Assembly (NCBI GenBank): GCA_958299035.1
Contig: CATQJL010000223.1
Location: forward strand, 69,609,006-69,673,005
Source: Cylicocyclus nassatus
Taxonomy: Eukaryota > Nematoda > Chromadorea > Rhabditida > Strongylidae
Reading direction: 5' to 3'
Length of the DNA stretch: 64,000 nt
Shown here: positions 56,255 to 64,000 of the stretch, piece after piece
Layout: every line of letters begins with the position of its first letter
How positions within the stretch are numbered: the first letter of the stretch is position 1
Translations under genes and position numbers: made by a program
The notes under the pieces: generated by a model
The model's input: only the letters and a program-made list of their open reading frames with translations
What the model was told of the DNA's origin: nothing
Databases searched by the model: none

Positions 56255-57276
56255 TTAGGTCGTTCCGAAAGTTCTTTCCGTTTTTTCAACCTATCACAAA
56301 AACACGTGGAATGAAGGTAGAGAAACGCTTTGGCACTATCTGACGCAGCTTTTCTTCCTCTTTTTAAGTGTCATATTCCTGTGCTGCTTGCTCTTGTGGT
56401 CATTGAGATAATGGCCGAAATTTCGTACCCATGGTTTTTATTATGTCCAAATTTGGCAATTTTTCACAATCTTCTTTTTTGACTTTTACGAAAGCTTTGA
56501 TAGCAGTCAGATAGAGCAAACAAAGTGCAATTCAATGCAACTTTTCGCCGTTTATAGCTAACCTTAAAATTTTTTTAGAATTATTTTTCTGATGCTATCA
56601 AATTCCACATTTGGGGACGCCAAGAGTCATTGAACATAAGACGGCGCACAAATAAGGTGTCATTCGATGCAGCTTTTCCTTCTCTTTTTAATGAATGTAT
56701 TTTCTTTCGAATTTGCGGGGTCTTTGGCGATGAAGTTTCCATAATTCTTGATTTTGAACCCGCCCCATGCCTGTACACGTAAAATGCGAAACCTTATATT
56801 TACAAGCGGTAAACGCTCAGTTGCTTTGTAAAAATTGTGGATAATCGTAACTGACTTTAAAAAGCTTCAAAATCCGTATACTTGCCAGTGTTCGGGGCGT
56901 TTCTGTATTTTGGGACTTTGCAAAAGTGAAGACTTTTGGAAAAATTATCTCAAAAAATACTGAAAAGCCAGCTGGACTTGCCAAAAAAGTGTATTGCATT
57001 GGACTTCGTTTACTCTATTTGATTGCTATCAAAGCTTCTCCCAAAGTTAAAAAATGAAAATTGTGAAAAATTGCCAAATTTGGACATGATAAAAACCATG
57101 TGTTTGAAATTTCGGCGCTTATCTCAGTGATCACAAGAGTAAGCGACATCGGAATATGACTGCTAGAAAGAGGAAGAAACGCTGCGTTGGAAAGTGCCTA
57201 AAGCGTTTCCCTACCTTCATTCCACGTGTTTTTATGATAGGTTAGAAGAACGGAAAGAACTTTCGGAACGACCTAA
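56255..57276. mobile_element. Mariner-type foldback element, 1022 bases (TTAGGTCGTTCC ends)
   Basis: TTAGGTCGTTCCGAAAGTTC and its inverted copy at the right, with TA at both sides (56253-56254, 57277-57278). Arms of about 300 bases match (GAATGAAGGTAGAGAAACGC, CCAAATTTGGCAATTTTTCA and others appear inverted). Word order and total length agree with the element at 47194, showing that both belong to one foldback family with different termini. No transposase. Confidence 0.85.
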
Positions 57277-57384
57277 TATTTGTATGATATACATTTATTA
57301 AATGTGAAGCATTTTATAAAAGCATTGATGATTATATTTTGTGTATAATCTAAATCCTTAAGTTGTTTAAAAAGCATTAATAGT

Positions 57385-58792
57385 CTATTTAGAAAATTTT
57401 CGAATTTTGTGCTGTTCTAATGTTCTATAAATCCTAAGAATTTCACTGTATATAATGGACGTTTTAACCTTAACACTTATATGTGAAGATGCATGCGTAA
57501 ATCTATTAACTTTAAACGCAAAGTAATCTGTTTTGTTATATTGTTGCGTGATAATTTTGTTATTTACAATTCTTATTCTTAAATCGAGAAAGTCACATTC
57601 CAATTCGCTTTGGTGCGTATTTTTTAACTCTAATATATTATTGTAAGTGTCAAGCAACCATTTATTTATCCTTTTCTCTTCTGAATTATGAATAATCAAT
57701 AAATCATCCATATATCTAAAAGGTTTGAACAAGATATCATCTTTATAATGATTAATGGCAAATTTACATTCAAAGTAAGATAATGTCAAATCTGCAAGAA
57801 TAGGGCTGGCATCAACCCCTTGTGGAACTCCTACTTTTTGTATAAATGTGCGATTTGCAATTTTGCAAAAGCTATTTTCTAATAGATATTGAACAAGGTA
57901 CAAAATGTCTTCAACTTTGTAAACCCTTTGTTTTATTTTTTCATTATAGAAGTTACAGTAACTAACTTTGTTATTGTTACAAACAACATACTTACTGTTA
58001 CTATTATTGAAACATATTTTAAGAATCTCTTTGAGATTACTGATAATGGTCTTATGAGGAATGTTTGTAAACATGTTAGTGAAATCGGCTGAAAACAGTT
58101 TAAGGTTTTTCGCATTAATGTGGTTAAATTTGTGAAAAATATTAATATCAATTATAGACCAATAGGTATCAAAACAGTTTTTATTAATGCTTACAATTTT
58201 AGTATAGTTTTTAAAATGGTTTCGGATAAAGTTGAAAATATGCATTAATTCTTCTGATAACGGTTTGATGCTGCTGTTTGAAGCACCAGTAATAAATCTA
58301 AATTTAAGCGGATTTTTATGTAATTTGGGAATGCAGTAAATATTTGGAATGGTACAGACTTCCTTAATTTTAAGATTATGGATTTTAGAAAATTGCAGGT
58401 GTTTAGTAATGATGGTTCCAGTGTCTAATGTTCCAAGATAATCATAGATAGAAGAAGTACTTGACATGTTATTTAATCCCATTTCTGACATCAATATTTC
58501 GAGATAAAGTTTTTTGCAAATAATGCCATAATTCGAGCTAGCTTTGTCCAAAGGGCAAAATATGAAGAACTTTTGATAGTATTTGATGTCTGAAATAGGA
58601 AGGCTATAACTGTTATTGTCAAGGTTATAAATTAATATACTATGGTATCTAAGAAAGTGTCTATATAATTCATTTTTTATGGTAGTCGAAACTGCATCGT
58701 CTAAGAAATATTTTATTTTGTATTTTTTGCAAATTGTGTTAAATAAATTAAGCCATAAACTTTTGTTGTGTAGAATATCGATGTGGATATCT
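57385..58792 (-). pseudogene. AT-rich Penelope-type reverse transcriptase (Naiad-like), main part
   Basis: The frame is open for 469 codons from the first codon after a stop at 58795. In order: FIFCPLDKASSNYGIICKKL (the DK box of the fingers), IPNIYCIPKLHKNPLKFRFI then TGASNSSIKPLS (template-binding region), LFSADFTNMFTNIPHKTIIS (motif A, catalytic Asp), TFIQKVGVPQGVDASPILAD (motif B), FRYMDDLLIIHNS (motif C, YxDD) and CDFLDLRIRI (motif D/E, thumb). The DKA.SNYG box and KLHKNP..FRFI are typical of the Penelope-type RTs that carry a permuted, N-terminal GIY-YIG (Naiad group) rather than of elements 1 and 2 in this window. The three catalytic Asp are intact. It lacks a start within the open part because a MITE cut the gene at 58823. 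Codon use is extremely A/T-rich, unlike all other coding sequence here. The assignment to Naiad is from memory of the family and is tentative. Confidence 0.75.
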
Positions 58793-58822
58793 TATTTTTG
58801 TACCTTTATTCAAAACATCATA

Positions 58823-59534
58823 TTAGGTCGTCCCGAAAGTTCTTGCGCACGATTTTCAAAATTTCATAATTTTTGATTTTTTCAACCGATTTTACTGCTT
58901 TTATTTTTGTATGAAAGCGTAAGCCATGCTCTTTACAATGACATCTTAGATGTTTGCTAAACATCATCTTTCGCATAGATAGGGGCGATAGAATAAAATT
59001 GGTCAAAAATCGGATTTTCTGTGTAGGGTCATAAAAAATCGGAAACTTGCAACAAAAATCGGAGCAGTCAGTATTGTAGGTTCTTTCACAAGCTCTTTCC
59101 AACAGTGCAAAGTTTGTGCTGATTGAGCGTCTCTATGAAAAGTTATGATTTTCGAGCACGCAATACAAAAGGGCGAATTTGATCTATTTTGGCATTTTAC
59201 AGGGAAATCATAACTTTTGGTAGAAACGCTCAATCGACGCAAACTTTGCACTGTTGGAAAGAGCTTGTGAAAGAACCTACAATACTGACTGCTCCGATTT
59301 TTTTTTGCAAGTTTCCGATTTTTTATGACCCTACACAAAAAATTCGATTTTTGACCAATTTTATTCTATCGCTCCTATCTATGCGAAAGATAATCTTTAG
59401 CAAACATCTAAGATGTCTTTGTAAAGAGCATGACTTACGCTTTCATACAAAAATAAAAGCAGTCAAATCGGTTAAAAAAATCAAAAGTTATGAATTTTTG
59501 AAAATCGTACGCAAGAACTTTCGGGACGACCTAA
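58823..59534. mobile_element. Near-perfect 712 base palindromic MITE (TTAGGTCGTCCC ends)
   Basis: TTAGGTCGTCCCGAAAGTTC at the left and inverted at the right; the arms match with few differences for about 340 bases on each side of a short centre near 59170. TA precedes the left end; the right flank is GA, so that side of the duplication has mutated. It interrupts the AT-rich RT gene. The element at 63109 is a sister copy. Confidence 0.9.
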
Positions 59535-59539
59535 GATAT

Positions 59540-60150
59540 AGGTTCATTTCTAAATATGTTTATATCTCCAATGACAACATGTCTATGTGTAGGGTCTATG
59601 TATTGTTGGTAGTTCTTACAAACACATGGAACATCGTTGGAACAACAACAACAAGGTTTAGAGCTGTATGTTTTAATAAGGTTTATGATAGATGCGTTAC
59701 TAACTTCTGTTGATATTAGCATTATCTAAAATGCTATTATGATAAGGAAATTTAATATTTATATATGTAGTAATAGTTTTCTTGTCGGGTACTTTGCTGA
59801 AATGGTAATGACAGAGAATACTATACGATGCATATTTGAAATTAGAAGGAATATCTATAGATTCAGGACTAAATGTTGATATATTGATTAGTATGGAAAT
59901 ATAATGTTTATTTTTATTTTTGATGAATTTATAGAGTTCATAATATGTCGGAGAAGCGTTAATGAAATTTTTGATTTCTTCAAGTACAGATTGTCTGTGT
60001 ATATGATTCTTTTTTTATTATTTCCTCGATTATTTCTGTCTCTAGATATTCTAAAATTGAAAAAAGGAAAATTACTTCTATGATTTTAAGGGTTCTTGAT
60101 CATGGTTAGATTACCGTAGCCTTTTATATTATCATTAAAGCCAAAAGGCA
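59540..60150 (-). pseudogene. N-terminal part of the AT-rich RT protein, beyond the MITE
   Basis: Minus-strand frames here encode SYSILCHYHFSKVPDKKTIT then TYINIKFPYHNSIL and, after a frame change near 59715, CCCCSNDVPCVCKNYQQYID followed by PTHRHVVIGDINIFRNEPI. A Cys-x-Cys pair followed by H..HV.TGD..I..N is the conserved N-terminal box of the same RT family. The order (this box, MITE, DK box, motifs A-C) is collinear on the minus strand. Farther 5' the frames break up and no GIY-YIG core is recognisable before the LTR at 60204. Confidence 0.6.
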
Positions 60151-60203
60151 CAGGTGTCATCAATAGTTTTATCCAAAAAAGTTCTTTTTCCCTATGTATA
60201 TTC

Positions 60204-60447
60204 TGTTATGTTAGTGTCTGATCAGTTGTTTTCTCGTATGATCTGCTCTCGCTGAGGCGCCTGCGACCTCAATGCGCGGGAAATGAGCGCTATAAAAGGC
60301 GCTCGCTATTAGCCATTGTCAGTTCGACTGTTCACTCATCGCCTCTCTTATTTTACTGTTCTCTAGTATTTTCTAATAAATATTCTTGTATTCTTCGTGT
60401 GCTGCCTCAGACGAAGAGTCGACGTGTCCGGCGTGGAGGACACAACA
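60204..60447 (+). repeat. Ty3/gypsy-type LTR, 244 bases
   Basis: Starts TGTTATGTTAGTGTCTGATC and ends GGACACAACA (TG...CA). It has a TATAAAAG box at about 60292 and AATAAA at about 60377. It is followed by G and then TGGCGATCAGGATGAG, a candidate primer-binding site (TGGCGA start). It is GC-richer than the AT-rich element to its left. No second copy of the LTR was found after the integrase part. Confidence 0.7.
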
Positions 60448-60460
60448 GTGGCGATCAGGA

Positions 60461-61613
60461 TGAGATGGGCTACATTACTGCTTGGATATGACTTTGACAT
60501 GGAGTATGTCAAGACTACGAAGTTTGGATAAGCAGATGGCTTGTCACGGTTGATGAAGAAGAGTCAGAATAACGAAGAAGACGTCGTGATAGCTGCCGTT
60601 GAGAACGACGTGAACTTCATGTTGAAGAATTGCTTAAGGAAATTGCCAGTGACGGTATCAGATGTGCAATCCTATACGAAGAAGGACTTAATGCTACAAA
60701 GAATGATGATCTACTTGAAGAAAGGACAGTGGCCAGACGTCAATAGAGAGTTGGCACATTTTCGAAATCGAAGAGACACATTGTCAATTGAGCAGTGTCT
60801 GATGTCAGCCGAAAGGGTTGTGATACCCAAGGAGCTTCGAAGAAATGTTCTGAAGGAACTGCATATTGGTCATCCAGGGATTGTAAGAATGAAGAAACTG
60901 GCTCGAAGTTACGTCTATTGGCCGAATATTGGCAAAGATTGCGAAGACTTGGTACGAGGATGTACGAAATGTCAGGACTTAGCCAAGAATCCGACGAAAG
61001 TACCATTAGAAGCATGGCCATCCGCGACTCGAGTGTGGCAGAGGATACACATCGACTTCGCTGGACCCATGCAAGGAGTCTTCTACTTGGTCGTGGTAGA
61101 TGCCTACAGCAAATGGCCTGAAATGATCGAGATGAGCAATATCTCGGCTGCGAAAACGGTGAAGACTTTGAAGAACTTGTTTGCAAAATATGGATTACCG
61201 CAAACAATAGTGAGCGATAATGGTACCCAGTTCACATCGGATTCATTCAAGAAGATGTGCGACGAAGGTGGAATTACCCACTTGAGGACTGCTATGTACC
61301 ACCCTCAATCGAATGGGCAGAGCGTTTCGTTGATACGCTGAAACGCGGAATCAAGAAACTAGAGGGGGAGGAGAGGCCAACAGAAGAGATTCTAAATGTG
61401 GTGTTACAAGCGTATAGGACAACACCAAATACGAATCTAAACGAAAAGACGCCAGCGGAATTGTTCTTAAGCAGAACCTTACGCACAAGGCTAAGTCTGC
61501 TACTACCGATGTCAGAAGAAGCAGAAGATCCTCTCGCGCAAAGAAGACGAGAGCGCATGAAAGATCAATTTGATAAGAAACATGGAGTATGTCGAAAGGA
61601 ATTCGAATGGTGA
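60461..61613 (+). pseudogene. Ty3/gypsy pol remnant: end of RNase H plus integrase
   Basis: The reading begins just after the primer-binding site with RWATLLLGYDFDMEYVKTTK, the end of RNase H, then FG, TAA at 60528-60530, and ADGLSRLM. From 60541 it is open: integrase zinc finger H.GH...C..C in HIGHPGIVRMKKLARSYVYW and RGCTKCQDL, then the core with Asp in RIHIDFAGP and Asp in TIVSDNGTQFTSD, and HPQSNGQ. A frameshift just after that (about 61320) moves the catalytic Glu (AERFVDTLKRGIKKLE) and the rest of the C-terminal part to another frame, open to 61613. Gag, protease and reverse transcriptase are absent: LTR and RNase H are joined directly. Confidence 0.9.
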
Positions 61614-61840
61614 CTTGGTATCATAGTTGCGATAGGGGGAGTGATGGATCTTACCCCCTTCACTTTGAGGCCAAACTCCCGATGACCCCCTTCACCTGGG
61701 CTGAGATTGGTATTGTACTCTGAGAATATGATAAAAATCGTTATTAAAAGGTTTTGCAGGCTAAGTACCTCAAACAACAAGTACACTCATAAATTTACTA
61801 AAGAAACGGTATTTATGTTTATTTATATTATTTATTTATC

Positions 61841-63106
61841 CTCGTAGCATTTTGGAGAGCAGAAAGTGAGGACACAAAATCAGTTAATTTTTGAAGCACA
61901 TAAAATCCCTCATATCTCGCGGCACAGAAGACCTAGAAAAAAGTCGACGGTCTACGTCGATTCTCCATGATCTCAGCTTTCGAATGGTATAGAGGATGTT
62001 GGGACTTCTTTGCTTCCCGGCTCTAAAAACCATTTTCTCCGGTAACCGATAAAAGCCAATACATTGGTGGAGCTGGATTGGAGCAAGCTAATAGTAAATA
62101 TCTCCACCCCATTTTTGAAAACTGGTTAGTTTTTTCGCCCAGCAACCTATATACCATTCGAAAGCTCAGGAAAAGGGGATTCGACCTAGACCGTCGACTT
62201 CTTTCAAACCCCCCTCTACCGAGAGATACACCGCATTTTATCTGAAAACATGGTCATTTTCAACAGCAGATTTCTGCCAAATGAAGATTTAATCACTGCT
62301 GATTATCTATCTGTGTTAAAGAGCAAGTCTTCATTAACAAACGTAGACCGTCGACTTTCTCGTAGCATTCATTTGGAGAGCAGAAAGTGAGGACACAAAA
62401 TCAGTTATTTTTTAAAGCACATAAAATCCCTCATATCTCGCGGCACAGAAGACCTAGAAAAAAGTCGACGGTCTACGTCGATTCTCCATGATCTCAGCTT
62501 TCGAATGGTATAGAGGATGTTGGGACTTCTTTGCTTCCCGGCTCTAAAAACCATTTTCTCCGGTAACCGATAAAAGCCAATACATTGGTGGAGCTGGATT
62601 GGAGCAAGCTAATAGTAAATATCTCCACCCCATTTTTGAAAACTGGTTAGTTTTTTCGCCCAGCAACCTATATACCATTCGAAAGCTCAGGAAAAGGGGA
62701 TTCGACCTAGACCGTCGACTTCTTTCAAACCCCCCTCTACCGAGAGATACACCGCATTTTATCTGAAAACATGGTCATTTTCAACAGCAGATTTCTGCCA
62801 AATGAAGATTTAATCACTGCTGATTATCTATCTGTGTTAAAGAGCAAGTCTTCATTAACAAACGTAGACCGTCGACTTTCTCGTAGCATTCATTTGGAGA
62901 GCAGAAAGTGAGGACACAAAATCAGTTATTTTTTAAAGCACATAAAATCCCTCATATCTCGCGGCACAGAAGACCTAGAAAAAAGTCGACGGTCTACGTC
63001 GATTCTCCATGATCTCAGCTTTCGAATGGTATAGAGGATGTTGGGGCTTCTTTGCTTCCCGGCTCTAAAAATCATTTGCTTCGGTGACCCGTAAAAGCCA
63101 ACACAT
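61841..63106. repeat. Satellite array, 518-521 base unit, 2.4 copies
   Basis: Units begin CTCGTAGCATTT/CTCGTAGCATTC at 61841, 62359 and 62880. Units 1 and 2 are almost identical; the third is broken at about 63106 by the MITE at 63109 and resumes at about 63815 (GGTGGAGCAAGTTAATAGTA). Each unit contains inverted 55 base blocks, for example 61941-61995 and 62146-62200, both with the GTCGACGGTCTA word, plus a third copy of that word at the unit's end (GTAGACCGTCGAC). Confidence 0.9.
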
Positions 63107-63108
63107 AT

Positions 63109-63810
63109 ATAGATCGTCCCGAAAGTTTTTGCGCACGATTTTCAAAAATCCATAACTTCTGATTTTTTCAACCGATTTGACTGCTTTCAATTTTATGTGA
63201 AAGGGTAAGTCATGCTCTTTATAATGACATCTCAGCTGCTTAGTAATGATCATCTGTTACATAGATAGAAGCTAAAAACCAAAATCACTCAAAATTTGAA
63301 TTTTTGTGTAGGGTAAAAAATCAGAAACTTGCAACAAAAATCGGAGCAGTCGGTATTGTAGGTTGTTTCACCAGCTCTTTCTAACAGTGCAAAGTTTGCT
63401 CCGATTGAGCGCCTCTGTGAAAAGTTATGATTTTCGAGCAAGCAATACAAAAGGGCGAATTTGATTTATTTTGGCATTTTTCAGGGTCATAACTTTTCAT
63501 AGGACGCTCAATCAGCGCAAACTCTGCACTGTTAGAAAGAGCTGGTGAAAGAGCCTACAATACTGACTGCTCCGATTTTTATTGCAAGTCTCCGATTTTT
63601 CATGACCCTACACAGAAAATTCAAATTTTGACCATTTTTCTTCTATCGCTTTTATCTATGCAACAGATGACCATTACTAAGCAGCTGAGATGTCTTTATA
63701 AAGATCATGATTACACTTTCACATAAAAGTGAAAGCAGTCAAATCGGTTGCAAAAATCAGAAGTTATGAATTTTTGAAAATCGTGCACAAAAACTTTCGG
63801 GACGACCTAA
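63109..63810. mobile_element. 702 base palindromic MITE, sister of 58823-59534
   Basis: The left end (ATAGATCGTCCCGAAAG) is a mutated form of the right end (CTTTCGGGACGACCTAA, inverted). TA flanks both sides (63107-63108, 63811-63812). Arms of about 330 bases match. The element interrupts the third satellite unit. Internal words such as AATCGGAGCAGTC and GGGTAAAAAATC/GACCCTACACAG are shared with the sister copy. Confidence 0.85.
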
Positions 63811-64000
63811 TAAGAGCGAGGTGGAGCAAGTTAATAGTAGAAAATGTGCTGTGGATTGACATCGTTATCAGCACTGACGGGAACGTGAGCGAACGCGTTT
63901 ATTTAAGCGTGCTTATCGTTTTATATGTTTATGTTTTTTGGTAAAAAATACGCTTTTTATTGACAGTTATGCCATCATTATTAGCAGACACTCAAAAAAC

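Noticed and set aside
59189..59713. 174-codon plus-strand frame
   Set aside because: It is mostly one arm of the 712 base palindromic MITE; the mirrored frame exists on the other strand.
1..64000. CRISPR arrays, bacterial operons and phage genes
   Set aside because: No evenly spaced direct repeats with unique spacers and no prokaryotic gene layout; introns and eukaryotic transposons show the DNA is eukaryotic.

Overview
The window looks like part of a nematode chromosome, most likely a clade V (rhabditid or strongylid) worm. Reasons: the convincing genes have 44-49 base introns with GTRAGY donors and TTTYAG acceptors, two small secretory genes have splice-acceptor-like sequence 1-2 bases before the ATG (as expected for spliced-leader trans-splicing), base composition is moderately AT-rich, and mariner-type foldback elements are abundant. 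This is inferred from sequence alone; no rRNA, tRNA or spliced-leader gene was seen.

Host genes are few and all are small-exon genes. (1) 15148-15504, plus strand: a complete two-exon gene for a 102-residue secreted protein. (2) 18989-19470, minus strand: a four-exon gene for a 93-residue protein with the C-terminal part of a T1/BTB_2 (KCTD-like) fold. (3) About 20150-27185, minus strand: exons of a GCN1-like (eIF2-kinase activator) HEAT-repeat protein, with at least two lesions in its clearest exon and three tandem copies of one intron-exon block. (4) 51847-52285, plus strand: a small secretory gene whose splicing is unresolved. (5) Weaker minus-strand exons at 34579-34751 and 38300-39800.

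Most of the rest is mobile DNA. 0-17 kb holds scattered foldback MITEs of CAAGG-ended, TA-target, TAA-target (PIF/Harbinger-like) and TTAA-target (piggyBac-like) types. 27.3-31.3 kb is a broken Helitron coding region (N-terminal region plus PIF1-type helicase, Rep nuclease deleted) followed upstream by a C48/Ulp1-type protease. 31.5-37.9 kb contains two Penelope-like elements (RT plus GIY-YIG), each bounded by an inverted terminal copy; a 216 base MITE sits inside the second. 40-43 kb has two TIR elements. 45.7-54.4 kb is a duplicated segment of about 1.45 kb; one copy has absorbed five transposons, the other one, so each insertion can be read against an empty site. 54.4-55.3 kb has short tandem arrays, one derived from a Helitron. 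57.3-60.1 kb is a very AT-rich Penelope-type RT element that resembles the permuted (Naiad-like) group. 60.2-61.6 kb is an internally deleted Ty3/gypsy element (LTR joined to the end of RNase H plus integrase). 61.8-63.8 kb is a 520 base satellite array interrupted by a foldback MITE.

No intact autonomous transposon was found: every transposon coding region has stops, frameshifts or domain loss. The value of the window lies in insertion history (nested and paralogous empty sites) and in the many long inverted repeats, which would form hairpin RNAs if transcribed.
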